NCBI GenBank assembly: GCA_964347475.1
Contig: CAYFYY010000038.1
Coordinates: 1 to 39,162 of the forward strand
Length of the DNA: 39,162 nt
Reading direction: 5' to 3'
Source: GCA-020356105 sp964347475
Lineage (GTDB): Bacteria; Pseudomonadota; Alphaproteobacteria; UBA8366; JADFVY01
Shown here piece after piece: positions 15,091 through 23,826 of this stretch. The first letter of the stretch is position 1. Each line of letters starts with the position of its first letter. A program made the position numbers and the translations under genes. Under the pieces are notes generated by a model, which saw only the letters and a list, made by a program, of their open reading frames with translations, ran no database searches and was not told the DNA's origin.

Positions 15091-17226
15091 ATGATGCGGC
15101 AATACGAGCTGGTTGAGCGGGTCAAGAGCTACGATCCGGCAGCGGATGAGGGAGCCCTCAACCGCGCCTATGTGTTTTCGATGAAGGCGCACGGCTCGCA
15201 GCTGCGCGCGTCGGGTGATCCGTACTTCTCGCACCCGGTCGAGGTCGCAGGCATCCTGGCCAACATGAAGCTCGATGCCGCGTCCATCATCACCGGCCTG
15301 CTGCACGATACCGTCGAAGACACCGTTGCGACTCTCAAGGATATCCACGAGCTGTTCGGAGACGAAATCGCGCGCCTCGTCGACGGCGTTACCAAGCTCA
15401 GCCAGATCGAACTGCAGTCCGACAAAACGCGACAGGCGGAGAATTTCCGCAAACTGCTGCTGGCGATGTCGGAAGATATTCGGGTGCTCCTGGTCAAGCT
15501 AGCGGACCGCTTGCACAACATGCGGACCCTCCATCACGTCAAAAGCGAGGAGAAGCGCAAGCGCGTCGCACGCGAGACCATGGAGATCTACGTGCCGCTG
15601 GCCGAGCGCATCGGCATTCGGGACTGGAAGGACGAACTGGAGAACCTGTCGTTCCACGAGCTGAACCCCGATGCCCACGACTCTGTGGCCAAGCGCCTGG
15701 AGTTCCTGCGTGCCCGCGGCGGCGACGTGATCGGCCGCGTGATCAAGGAGCTGGGCGCGACGCTGACGGAATCGGGCATCACCGCGGAAGTGTCCGGGCG
15801 CGAGAAGACGCCGCACTCGATCTGGCGCAAGATGCAGCGCAAGAACGTCGCTTTCGAACAGCTTTCGGACATCATGGCGTTTCGCATCATCGTCGGCACC
15901 GTCGACGACTGCTACCGCGCGCTGGGTGTGATCCACAACACCTACCGTGTGGTGCCCGGGCGCTTCAAGGATTACGTCTCGATTCCCAAGCCGAACGGCT
16001 ACCGGTCGATCCATACCGGCGTGATCGGCCCGGAGAACCAGCGGATCGAGATCCAGATCCGGACCCGGGAAATGCACGAGATCGGCGAGCTGGGCGTCGC
16101 CGCACACTGGCTCTACAAGCAGGGCAAGCCGCAGACCGAGGGCACGCAATACCGCTGGCTCCGGCAGCTCCTGGAGATTCTCGAACACGCCACCGAGCCG
16201 GAGGAATTCCTCGAACACACCAAGCTCGAGATGTTCTCCGACCAGGTCTTCTGCTTCTCGCCCAAGGGCGACCTGTATGCGCTGCCGCACGGCGCGACCC
16301 CGGTTGATTTCGCGTACGCGGTGCATTCGGAGGTCGGCAACACTTGCGTCGGCGCGAAGATCAACGGTCGGATCGTGCCGCTGCGCTCGCAACTGCGCAA
16401 CGGCGATCAGGTCGAGATCATCACCTCGCGGGCCCAGACGCCGTCGCCGACCTGGGAGAGCTTCGTCGTCACCGGCAAGGCGCGCGCCTGCATCCGCCGC
16501 TTCGTGCGGAGCCAGCAGCGCTCGCAATATGTCAGCCTCGGCCGCGAGATCATCACCAAGACATTCCGCCAGGAAGGCTACGAGCTGACGGAAAAGGCGC
16601 TGAGAGGCGTGCTCAAGAGCTTCGACTGCCAGGAGGTGGAGGACCTGTATGCCGTCGTCGGCGAGGGCCGCCACACCGGTCGCGAAATCCTTTGGGCCGT
16701 ATTCCCCGGCGCCAAGAAGGCGCGGCCCCAGAAGGTTGTGCCGCTGGCCCGGCGGGGTCGCTCGGAGAAGAGCCACGCGGTGCCGATCCGTGGCCTGATC
16801 GCGGGCATGGCGGTGCATTTCGCGGGCTGCTGCCATGCCTTGCCCGGCGATCGCATCGTCGGCATCGTGACCACCGGCAAGGGCGTGACCATTCACACCA
16901 TCGACTGCGAGACCCTCGAGGGGTTCGCCGACATGCCCGAACGCTGGCTCGACGTGTCCTGGGACGTGGAGAACGTCGAGGAGTCGGTGCATGTCGGACG
17001 GATCCACGTCATCGTCAATAACGAGCCTGGTGCGCTGGGCACGATCTCGACGGTCATCGGGCGCGACGGTGGCAACATCACCAATCTGAAAATCGTGCAT
17101 CGGTCGGTCGATTTTTTCGAAATGCTGATCGACATAGAGGTTGCCGACCTCCGTCAATTAACGGAAATTATGGCAGCGCTCCGCGCCACGAGGGTCGTCA
17201 ATACGGTTGACCGGGCCAGGGGCTGA
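15091..17226 (+). CDS. spoT: Bifunctional (p)ppGpp synthetase/hydrolase (Rsh/SpoT)
   Basis: This 711-residue cytoplasmic protein contains an N-terminal HD hydrolase domain (HPVEVAGIL and LLHDTVEDT), a synthetase domain with YRSIHTGV, a TGS domain (about 390-450) and a C-terminal ACT domain (about 635-710). The synthetase loop RFKDYVSIPKPNGY is the RxKD type found in bifunctional enzymes, unlike the ExDD loop of monofunctional RelA. It should therefore both make and degrade (p)ppGpp and be the single long Rsh of the organism. Two consecutive ATG codons stand at the start. It lies 56 bases after rpoZ in the same transcription unit. Confidence 0.97.
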   Translation: MMRQYELVERVKSYDPAADEGALNRAYVFSMKAHGSQLRASGDPYFSHPVEVAGILANMKLDAASIITGLLHDTVEDTVATLKDIHELFGDEIARLVDGVTKLSQIELQSDKTRQAENFRKLLLAMSEDIRVLLVKLADRLHNMRTLHHVKSEEKRKRVARETMEIYVPLAERIGIRDWKDELENLSFHELNPDAHDSVAKRLEFLRARGGDVIGRVIKELGATLTESGITAEVSGREKTPHSIWRKMQRKNVAFEQLSDIMAFRIIVGTVDDCYRALGVIHNTYRVVPGRFKDYVSIPKPNGYRSIHTGVIGPENQRIEIQIRTREMHEIGELGVAAHWLYKQGKPQTEGTQYRWLRQLLEILEHATEPEEFLEHTKLEMFSDQVFCFSPKGDLYALPHGATPVDFAYAVHSEVGNTCVGAKINGRIVPLRSQLRNGDQVEIITSRAQTPSPTWESFVVTGKARACIRRFVRSQQRSQYVSLGREIITKTFRQEGYELTEKALRGVLKSFDCQEVEDLYAVVGEGRHTGREILWAVFPGAKKARPQKVVPLARRGRSEKSHAVPIRGLIAGMAVHFAGCCHALPGDRIVGIVTTGKGVTIHTIDCETLEGFADMPERWLDVSWDVENVEESVHVGRIHVIVNNEPGALGTISTVIGRDGGNITNLKIVHRSVDFFEMLIDIEVADLRQLTEIMAALRATRVVNTVDRARG

Positions 17227-17291
17227 CATCGGCCAGTCGATTCGGTTGAGACGGTTCGCGGCCGGTCGTTGATTGACGGTACGGGTCGCCA

Positions 17292-18005
17292 ATGCTGTTC
17301 AGACGCCGCACACGGCAGCCGGTTCACCACCGGGTCAGCAACCTGATCTGGCCCCGCATGGGATGGGGTCGGGTGTTCGTGTATCTGTGGCACCGGGTCG
17401 GCCGCCTGCACGGCACGCCGCACAGCATCGCCGGCGGCCTGGCGTGCGGCGCTGCGGTCTCCTGTACGCCCTTCGTGGGCGCCCATTTCATCCTTGCCGC
17501 GCTGTTTGCGTGGTTTACCCGCAGCAACATCGTCGCCGGGCTGATCGGCACCGCGGCCGGCAACCCGTGGACCTTTCCGTTCATCTGGTGGTGGACGTAT
17601 ACGCTCGGCCTCAAGATGGGGGCGGGCGCGGCACTCCATGGCCGGCAGCCCGACTTCCTGTCGATCTTTACCGATCTGTTCGGTGTGCTGGGAAAGGCCG
17701 TCGTCAAGTTCCAGCTTGATGCGACCTATTTTGAGAATGTCTGGACCGTCATCTGGCCGATGATAGTCGGCAGCGTGCCGACCTTCATCCTCGTCTGGCT
17801 GGCGACCTATGTGCTGCTCAAGCCTTTGGTTACCGCCTATCAGGCACGCCGGATCGCGCGCCGCCGGCGCAAGCTCAAGCGGCAGCGCGAGGCCAAGGCC
17901 CGTGCCGAGGCCGAAGCCGAAAACCCGGAAGTTGCAACACTGCCGCTGCGGCCGGACGCCCCCTTCGCCGACGGTCTGAAGGCGAACCGCAAGACCGGCG
18001 GCTGA
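17292..18005 (+). CDS. DUF2062 domain-containing membrane protein
   Basis: This 237-residue protein has a DUF2062 domain with three to four hydrophobic helices. Landmarks are TPHSIAGGLACGAAVSCTPFVGAHF near residue 45, the GTAAGNPWTFPFIWW segment and a helix near 155-178. The C-terminus is strongly basic and Ala/Glu-rich (RRIARRRRKLKRQREAKA) and cytoplasmic. No biochemical role is known to me. In alphaproteobacteria the gene commonly sits between rsh and pdxJ, as here. The start has GGTACGGG upstream. Confidence 0.88.
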   Translation: MLFRRRTRQPVHHRVSNLIWPRMGWGRVFVYLWHRVGRLHGTPHSIAGGLACGAAVSCTPFVGAHFILAALFAWFTRSNIVAGLIGTAAGNPWTFPFIWWWTYTLGLKMGAGAALHGRQPDFLSIFTDLFGVLGKAVVKFQLDATYFENVWTVIWPMIVGSVPTFILVWLATYVLLKPLVTAYQARRIARRRRKLKRQREAKARAEAEAENPEVATLPLRPDAPFADGLKANRKTGG

Positions 18006-18164
18006 TGCACCGGGAAGTCTCCCGCCGCCGGCCAGGCCGGGCGTTCAACGAATTGCTGGGGTTGCCTGCCCGGCCCTGCTAGACTTCGCCGGCGACCGGC
18101 GGTCGCGACGTCGGCACGTTGTGGTGGCGTGCGACGTGACCGCGGTCCTGGAAGGAGAGAATCG

Positions 18165-18920
18165 ATGAAGCGGACATTACGGCTCGGCGTCAACATCGAC
18201 CACGTTGCCACCATTCGCAACGCTCGCGGCGGACACGACCCGGATCCGGTTCGCGCGGCCATCCTTGCGGCGCGCGCCGGGGCCGACGGCATCACCGCCC
18301 ATCTGCGCGAGGACCGCCGCCACATCACCGATGACGACATCACCCGGCTGACCGAAGAGATCGACCTGCCGCTGAACCTCGAGATGGCGGCGACCGACGA
18401 GATGCTGGCGATCGCATTGCGCCACAGCCCCCACGCAGCCTGTCTCGTGCCCGAAAAGCGAGAGGAACGGACCACCGAGGGCGGCCTCGACGTGGTCGGT
18501 GGGTTCGACAAGCTGAAGCCGTTCGCCGATCGCCTGGGCGCGGCCGGCATCCGGGTGTCGCTGTTCGTCGAACCCGACCCGGCACAGCTCGAAGCCGCGG
18601 TACGGTTGGGCGCTCCCGTCGTCGAACTTCATACAGGCAGTTACGCGAACCTCCACGGCAAGGCCCGCGAGGCGGAACTCGGCCGGCTGCGTGCCGCCGC
18701 CGCGCACTGCGACGAGCTGGGCCTGGAATGCCATGCCGGGCACGGCCTTACGTTCGGCAACGTGGTGCCCGTCGCCGCGATTCCCCAGGTCGTCGAACTC
18801 AATATCGGCCACTTCCTGATCGGCGAGGCGATCTTCGGCGGGCTCGACAGCACCGTCAAGCGGATGCGGGCGCTGATGGACAAGGCCCGCGCCGCCGCCC
18901 ACGGTGAGCAGAGCGCCTGA
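18165..18920 (+). CDS. pdxJ: Pyridoxine 5'-phosphate synthase
   Basis: This 251-residue TIM-barrel enzyme joins 1-deoxyxylulose 5-phosphate with 3-amino-2-oxopropyl phosphate to form pyridoxine 5'-phosphate, the last ring-forming step of DXP-dependent vitamin B6 synthesis. Diagnostic segments are LGVNIDHVATIRNARGG, ADGITAHLREDRRHI, LNLEMAATDEM, VELHTGSYAN and CHAGHGLTFGN. Length is normal. A GGAAGGAGAG ribosome site precedes the ATG. The TGA stop overlaps the acpS ATG (TGATG), so acpS is translationally coupled, a widespread pdxJ-acpS pairing. Confidence 0.97.
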   Translation: MKRTLRLGVNIDHVATIRNARGGHDPDPVRAAILAARAGADGITAHLREDRRHITDDDITRLTEEIDLPLNLEMAATDEMLAIALRHSPHAACLVPEKREERTTEGGLDVVGGFDKLKPFADRLGAAGIRVSLFVEPDPAQLEAAVRLGAPVVELHTGSYANLHGKAREAELGRLRAAAAHCDELGLECHAGHGLTFGNVVPVAAIPQVVELNIGHFLIGEAIFGGLDSTVKRMRALMDKARAAAHGEQSA

Positions 18921-19327
18921 TGATCCTGGGAATCGGCAACGATCTCATCGACATCCGTCGGGTTGCCGCAACCTTGGAGCGATTCGGGACCCGCTTCGAG
19001 GAGCGGATCTTCACCGATGTTGAGCGGCGGAAATCGGACCGGCGGGCCAACCGGGCGGCCAGCTATGCCAAGCGGTTCGCCGCAAAGGAGGCCTGTTCCA
19101 AGGCGCTCGGTACCGGTTTTCGCCGCGGTGTGTTCTGGCGCGACATGGGGGTCGTCAACCTGCCGTCCGGCAAGCCGACAATGGTGTTGACCGGCGGCGC
19201 GCTGATCCGGCTGCAGGAGATCACGCCCGCCGGCAAGGTGGCGCAGATCGACCTGACCATCACCGACGATTTCCCGCTGGCCCAGGCGATCGTCATCATC
19301 TCGGCCGTGGACGGCACGGCGGCGTGA
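18920..19327 (+). CDS. acpS: Holo-[acyl-carrier-protein] synthase
   Basis: This 135-residue enzyme transfers 4'-phosphopantetheine from CoA to the serine of acyl carrier protein. The Mg-binding motifs are GIGNDLIDIRRV at the N-terminus and RFAAKEACSKALGTG near residue 55. The length fits the trimeric AcpS class. It is coupled to pdxJ by an overlapping TGATG and is followed, after a gap of about 180 bases, by lepB, which appears to have its own promoter. Confidence 0.96.
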   Translation: MILGIGNDLIDIRRVAATLERFGTRFEERIFTDVERRKSDRRANRAASYAKRFAAKEACSKALGTGFRRGVFWRDMGVVNLPSGKPTMVLTGGALIRLQEITPAGKVAQIDLTITDDFPLAQAIVIISAVDGTAA

Positions 19328-19438
19328 CGAAACGGGCCGCGTTTCCGGTTTTCCAGCGAGGGATCCCGCAACCGGCTCGAGCGGCTGTTCCATGGCGCTG
19401 AGTGACCGGCCGCATTGCGTCGTCAGTATCTCAACGCC

Positions 19439-19468
19439 TTGACAGCGACCAGCGGCAGCGCCTATCAC
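19439..19468 (+). promoter_or_regulatory. Sigma-70-type promoter for lepB-rnc-era
   Basis: A perfect TTGACA is followed after 18 bases by TATCAC. The transcript would start near 19475, about 32 bases before the lepB ATG. It lies in the acpS-lepB gap and would allow lepB, rnc and era to be expressed apart from pdxJ-acpS. Confidence 0.6.
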
Positions 19469-19506
19469 CGCCGCGCGCGCATTACAGTAGGGATGTACGG
19501 GACCGC

Positions 19507-20292
19507 ATGACATCAGACAACGGCAAGACCGAGACAGGAAAGCCTGTCGCAACGGCGGCGGGGGATGCCGGCACCGCTGCGGAGCCGGGCCAGCTGCGGC
19601 GGTGGCTGTGGAACGATACCGTCCAGACAGTGTTCTATGCGGTGCTGATTGCGCTCGCCGTGCGCATCGTCGCCTTCCAGCCCTTCAACATCCCGTCGTC
19701 GTCGATGTATCCGACGCTGCTGATCGGCGACTACCTGTTCGTCTCGAAATACAGCTACGGCTACAGCCGATACTCGTTCCCCTTCGGCATGATCCCGTTC
19801 GAGGGGCGGATCTGGGAGGACCCGGTCGAGCGGGGCGATGTCGCGGTGTTTCGCAATCCCACGAACCTGTCGGAGGATTACATCAAGCGGATCGTCGGCG
19901 TGCCGGGCGACACCATACAGGTCAAGCAGGGCGTGTTGCACATCAATGGCGAGCCGGTCAAGCGGGAGCGCATCGAGGACTACGAGATCCGGCCCGGGCG
20001 CATGGTGCCGCAGTATCTGGAAACCCTGCCCAACGGGCGGGTGCACCGGATCGTCGAGGAGCATGGTGATTCCTACCGGCTCGACAACACGCCGGAATAC
20101 ACGGTCCCCCCAGGCCAATACTTCGCGATGGGCGACAACCGCGACAACTCGTCCGACAGCAGGGTCATCGGCTTCATTCCGGCGCAGAACTTCATCGGCC
20201 GTGCGGAGATCCTGTTCTTTTCCATCAACTGGGGCCACGAGCCCGACAATTTCTTCATCCGTTTCAGCCGGATATTCGACGGCATCGAATGA
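19507..20292 (+). CDS. lepB: Signal peptidase I
   Basis: This 261-residue inner-membrane serine protease removes signal peptides from secreted proteins. It has one membrane helix (about 40-58) followed by the catalytic Ser66 in PSSSMYPT, the general-base Lys127 in DYIKRIVGVPGD and the conserved GDNRDNSSDSR box. The frame is open further upstream, but ATG 19507 has a GGGA ribosome site and gives the usual alphaproteobacterial N-terminus. It is followed after 21 bases by rnc and then era, a conserved order. Confidence 0.96.
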   Translation: MTSDNGKTETGKPVATAAGDAGTAAEPGQLRRWLWNDTVQTVFYAVLIALAVRIVAFQPFNIPSSSMYPTLLIGDYLFVSKYSYGYSRYSFPFGMIPFEGRIWEDPVERGDVAVFRNPTNLSEDYIKRIVGVPGDTIQVKQGVLHINGEPVKRERIEDYEIRPGRMVPQYLETLPNGRVHRIVEEHGDSYRLDNTPEYTVPPGQYFAMGDNRDNSSDSRVIGFIPAQNFIGRAEILFFSINWGHEPDNFFIRFSRIFDGIE

Positions 20293-20313
20293 CCGGCGCG
20301 ACCGGTCGCCGCG

Positions 20314-20991
20314 ATGGATGAACTGACGGACATCATCGGCCATACGTTCCGCGACACGGAACTGCCGCGGATCGCCCTGACCCATCGCAGCGCTGCCGGA
20401 CGCGACCAGCCCACCTACGAACGCCTCGAATTCCTTGGCGACCGTGTGCTCGCCCTGGTCGTCGCCGACATGCTGTACGACGCGTTCCCGGACGAGGACG
20501 AGGGTGCGCTCGCCAAGCGGCTCGTTGCCCTGGTGCGCCGCGAGACGCTGGCCGAGGTCGCCCAGCACCTTGGCGTCGGAGCGCTGATCCATCTCAGCCG
20601 CGGCGAGGAGGAGGCGGGCGGACGCGAGAACCCGGCGATCCTCGCCGATGTGTGCGAATCCCTGATTGGCGCCGTCTACCGCGACGGCGGGTTGGAGGCG
20701 GCGCGAGCGTTCATCCTGCGGCACTGGTCGCCGCTGATGGAGGAGACCGAGATGCCGCCGAAGGACGCCAAGACGAGCCTGCAGGAATGGGCCCAGGGCC
20801 GCGGGCTGGCGCTGCCGTCCTACCGGCAGGTGTCGCGCAGCGGGCCCGACCATGCGCCGTTGTTCACGATCGAGGTCCGGGTCGGAGATTTCCCGCCGGA
20901 GCTTGGTGAGGGTCAAACCAAGCGGGCCGCCGAGCAGATCGCCGCGGAGCGGCTTCTCGAGCGCCTCGAGGAGAGCGGCGGCAATGGCTGA
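20314..20991 (+). CDS. rnc: Ribonuclease III
   Basis: This 225-residue double-strand-specific endoribonuclease matures rRNA and processes mRNAs and small RNAs. The signature ERLEFLGDRVLALVVADMLY carries the first catalytic acids, and ADVCESLIGAVYRDGG carries the second set. A dsRNA-binding domain fills residues 150-222 (DAKTSLQEWAQGRGLALPSY, ending KRAAEQIAAERLLERL). Length and architecture are standard. Its 3' end overlaps era by eight bases. Confidence 0.97.
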   Translation: MDELTDIIGHTFRDTELPRIALTHRSAAGRDQPTYERLEFLGDRVLALVVADMLYDAFPDEDEGALAKRLVALVRRETLAEVAQHLGVGALIHLSRGEEEAGGRENPAILADVCESLIGAVYRDGGLEAARAFILRHWSPLMEETEMPPKDAKTSLQEWAQGRGLALPSYRQVSRSGPDHAPLFTIEVRVGDFPPELGEGQTKRAAEQIAAERLLERLEESGGNG

Positions 20992-21889
20992 GAGCGCGCC
21001 GAGCTGCTGCGGCTTCGTCGCGTTGATCGGTGCGCCGAACGCCGGCAAGTCGACGCTCCTCAACCGGCTGGTCGGCGCCAAGGTCTCGATCGTCACGCCC
21101 AAGGTGCAGACGACCCGCACCCGGGTCCTCGGCATCGCCCTGCGCGGCGCCGCCCAGATCATCTTCATCGACACCCCCGGGATCTTCGAGCCGCGGCGAC
21201 GGCTCGATCGCGCCATGGTCGCCGCCGCTTGGTCGGGCGCCGCGGATGCCGATCTCGTGGTGCTGCTGGTCGACGCCGTAAAGGGGGTGACCGGCGACGT
21301 GCGGCGCATCGTCGAGGGGCTCACAAAGGCGGGCCGCACGGCAATGCTTGCGCTCAACAAGATCGACCTGGTGCGCCGGGACTCGCTGCTGGCGCTCAGC
21401 GCCGAGCTCAACGACAGCGGCGTCTTCACCGATACCTTCATGATCTCCGCGACCACCGGCGACGGCGTCGACGACCTGATGGAGACCATCATCGGCCGCC
21501 TGCCGGAAGGGCCGTGGCTCTATCCGGAGGACCAGCTCTCCGACATGCCGGAACGGTTGCTGGCGGCGGAGATCACCCGCGAGAAGCTGTTCCTGCAGCT
21601 GCGCCAGGAGCTGCCCTATGCGCTCACCGTCGAGACCGAGGAGTGGGAGGACAGGCCCGACGGCAGCGTGCGAATCGGCCAGGTCGTCTACGTCCAGCGC
21701 GACAGCCAGAAGGCGATCGTCCTCGGCAAGGGCGGCCAGCGCATCAAGTCGGTCGGCGCCGCCGCCCGCGCGGAGCTGGAGGAGATGCTCGGCTGCAGGG
21801 TGCACCTGTTCCTGTTCGTCAAGGTGCGCGAGAAATGGGGCGAGGACCGGGAGCGCTACCGCGACTTGGGCCTGGATTTCGACGTCTAG
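20984..21889 (+). CDS. era: GTPase Era
   Basis: This 301-residue essential GTPase binds 16S rRNA and assists maturation of the small ribosomal subunit. The P-loop is GAPNAGKST, switch II is DTPGIF, the base-specificity motif is NKID, and the G5 region is SATTGDG. A C-terminal KH domain contains VLGKGGQRIKSVGAAAR. It overlaps rnc by eight bases, so the two are coupled. In most relatives recO follows directly; here a three-gene insert intervenes. Confidence 0.97.
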   Translation: MAESAPSCCGFVALIGAPNAGKSTLLNRLVGAKVSIVTPKVQTTRTRVLGIALRGAAQIIFIDTPGIFEPRRRLDRAMVAAAWSGAADADLVVLLVDAVKGVTGDVRRIVEGLTKAGRTAMLALNKIDLVRRDSLLALSAELNDSGVFTDTFMISATTGDGVDDLMETIIGRLPEGPWLYPEDQLSDMPERLLAAEITREKLFLQLRQELPYALTVETEEWEDRPDGSVRIGQVVYVQRDSQKAIVLGKGGQRIKSVGAAARAELEEMLGCRVHLFLFVKVREKWGEDRERYRDLGLDFDV

Positions 21890-21933
21890 GGGCGGCGCAA
21901 ACGAACGGAAATCGCGGACGGAGGACACGTAAC

Positions 21934-22728
21934 ATGGCCGATACCTACCAGATTTTTGCGATCAAATATGCGCGGCACGAGCGCCTGTCGCGCTACAACT
22001 TCATCGGCGGCGACCCGCACGACGTGATGATGCCGCTCGACTATTTCGTGTGGGCGGTCGTGGGCGAGGACCGGACCTTCGTCGTCGATAGCGGATTCGC
22101 CCCGGACATGGCCGAGAAACGCGGGCGCGAGATGCTGAATCCGCCGGCCGAAGGGCTGAAGGCGATCGGGATCGACCCGGCGCAGGTCGAGGACGTGATC
22201 CTCACCCACATGCATTACGACCACGCCGGCAATCACGACCTGTTCCCGCGCGCCCGCTATCACGTGCAGGATCGCGAGATGGCGTACTGCACGGGGCGCT
22301 GCATGTGTCACGAGGCGCTCAGCAGCGCGTTCGAGCCGGAGGATGTCGCGGTCATGGTGCGGCGCGTATTCGAGGGACGTGTCGCGTTCCACGACGGCTC
22401 CGTCGAGCTTGCGCCCGGCATCAGCGTGCATTGGGTCGGCGGGCACACCGCCGGCATCCAGGTGGTGCGGGTGCGCACCAGGCGCGGCTGGGTGGTCCTG
22501 GCCTCCGACGCGACGCACTTCTATGCGAATATCGAGCAGGGGCGACCGTTCCCCATCGTCTACAGCGTCGGCGACATGCTGGAAGGCTATGCGACGATCA
22601 AGCGGCTCGCGGACTCGCCCGGCCATGTGATACCGGGGCACGATCCGTTGGTGATGGCGCGCTATCCGGCGCCGAACCAGGCGCTCGAGGGCTGGGTCGC
22701 GCGGCTCGACGCGCCGCCGGCGGAATAG
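21934..22728 (+). CDS. N-acyl homoserine lactonase family metallo-beta-lactamase-fold hydrolase
   Basis: This 264-residue cytoplasmic protein has the dinuclear zinc motif HMHYDH (His92, His94, Asp96, His97), a further His in GGHTAGIQ, an Asp in LASDATHFY and a final His in VIPGHDP. This set matches the AHL-lactonase-like group of the superfamily. Whether it opens homoserine lactones or another lactone or thioester cannot be read from sequence, and no LuxI/LuxR genes lie nearby. A GGAGG ribosome site stands before the ATG. It is the first of three genes inserted between era and recO, followed by a beta-hydroxyacid dehydrogenase that suggests a small catabolic unit. Confidence 0.85.
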   Translation: MADTYQIFAIKYARHERLSRYNFIGGDPHDVMMPLDYFVWAVVGEDRTFVVDSGFAPDMAEKRGREMLNPPAEGLKAIGIDPAQVEDVILTHMHYDHAGNHDLFPRARYHVQDREMAYCTGRCMCHEALSSAFEPEDVAVMVRRVFEGRVAFHDGSVELAPGISVHWVGGHTAGIQVVRVRTRRGWVVLASDATHFYANIEQGRPFPIVYSVGDMLEGYATIKRLADSPGHVIPGHDPLVMARYPAPNQALEGWVARLDAPPAE

Positions 22729-22759
22729 CGGGGCCAAGGGCAGACAGGAAGGCAGGGCG

Positions 22760-23653
22760 ATGGCAGCACAGACACTGGGATTCGTCGGCGTCGGTCAGAT
22801 GGGCGGGCCGATGGCGGCGCGGCTCCTCGATGCCGGGCACAGCCTCGTCGTACACGACACCAACCCGGCGGCGACCGAACCGCTGGCGGCGCGCGGGGCG
22901 CGGATCGCCCAATCGGCCGCGAAGGTCGCCTCGGCTGCCGAGATGGTGCTGGTCAGCCTGCCGACGCCGGCCGTGGTGCAGGCAGTGGCGCTGGAGGAGG
23001 GGGGCCTGATCCACGGCAAAAAGATCCGCTGCGCCGTCGACCTGTCGACCACCGGGCCGACCGTCGCCGGGCAGGTCGCTGCCGCCATGGCCGAACGCAA
23101 CATCGTCTGGGCCGACGCGCCGGTCAGCGGCGGCGTCGCCGGCGCCGTGGCCGGCACGCTGGCGGTCATGCTGGCCTGCCCCGCGGCCGAGCGGGCCGCG
23201 CTCGAGCCGGTGCTCGCGGTGTTCGGCAAGGTGTTCGACGTCGGCGAGCGACCCGGCATGGGCCAGGTCGCCAAGCTCGGCAACAACCTGTTGTCGGTGG
23301 CGGCGCTGGCGCTCACCTCCGAGGTCGTCGCCATGGGGGTTAAGGCCGGTCTCGACCCGAACGTGCTGGTCGACGTCTTCAACGCCGGTACCGGGCGCAA
23401 CAGTGCAACGCAGGACAAGTTTCCGCACCGCATCCTGACCCGCCGCTTCGATGCCGGTTTCGCCACCGGCCTTGCCTACAAGGACGTGCGCCTGTGCATC
23501 GACGAGGCCGAGGCGCTCGGCGTGCCGATGCTGGTCGGCGCCGTGGTGCGCGAGATGATGGCGGTGACCAACGCGAAGTTCGGGCCCGACTCCGATTTCA
23601 CCGAGATCGCCCGGGTGATCGAGGAGTGGGCCGGCGTGGAGATGCGCGGGTGA
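22760..23653 (+). CDS. NAD(P)-dependent beta-hydroxyacid dehydrogenase (3-hydroxyisobutyrate dehydrogenase family)
   Basis: This 297-residue enzyme has an N-terminal Rossmann domain with GFVGVGQMGGPMA, the substrate-binding motif DAPVSGGVAGA and the catalytic Lys172 in GQVAKLGNNLL. A helical C-terminal dimerisation domain follows (FATGLAYKDVRLCIDEAEALG). The family oxidises or reduces 3-hydroxyisobutyrate, tartronate semialdehyde, 6-phosphogluconate-like and related compounds. The cofactor loop is VVHDTNP; an acidic Asp at that place favours NAD. It follows the lactonase-like gene by 31 bases, so the two may act in sequence on a hydroxyacid or its lactone. Confidence 0.9.
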   Translation: MAAQTLGFVGVGQMGGPMAARLLDAGHSLVVHDTNPAATEPLAARGARIAQSAAKVASAAEMVLVSLPTPAVVQAVALEEGGLIHGKKIRCAVDLSTTGPTVAGQVAAAMAERNIVWADAPVSGGVAGAVAGTLAVMLACPAAERAALEPVLAVFGKVFDVGERPGMGQVAKLGNNLLSVAALALTSEVVAMGVKAGLDPNVLVDVFNAGTGRNSATQDKFPHRILTRRFDAGFATGLAYKDVRLCIDEAEALGVPMLVGAVVREMMAVTNAKFGPDSDFTEIARVIEEWAGVEMRG

Positions 23654-23676
23654 CGGCTTGAGGTATAGAAATTCGT

Positions 23677-23762
23677 CATTGCGAGCGGAGCGAAGCAATC
23701 CAGGGTGGCGCGAGATGAGCCGCCGTTGCTGGATTGCCGCGGCGCTGCGCGCCTCGCAATGA
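23677..23762. repeat. Imperfect palindromic repeat with CATTGCGAG/CTCGCAATG ends
   Basis: The element runs from CATTGCGAGCGGAGCGAAG to CTCGCAATG with an internal CAATCCAG/CTGGATTG pair, so most of its 86 bases can fold into one long imperfect hairpin. I recognise the CATTGCGAG ... CAATCC core as a dispersed intergenic repeat of alphaproteobacterial genomes. It separates the dehydrogenase from the NMT1-like gene and may act as a terminator or mRNA stabiliser. Confidence 0.75.
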
Positions 23763-23826
23763 TGCAGCTCTTTGATGTGTTAGAAAGACGACTGATCGCC
23801 GCCATGCGAAATCGGAAGGAAATAAC

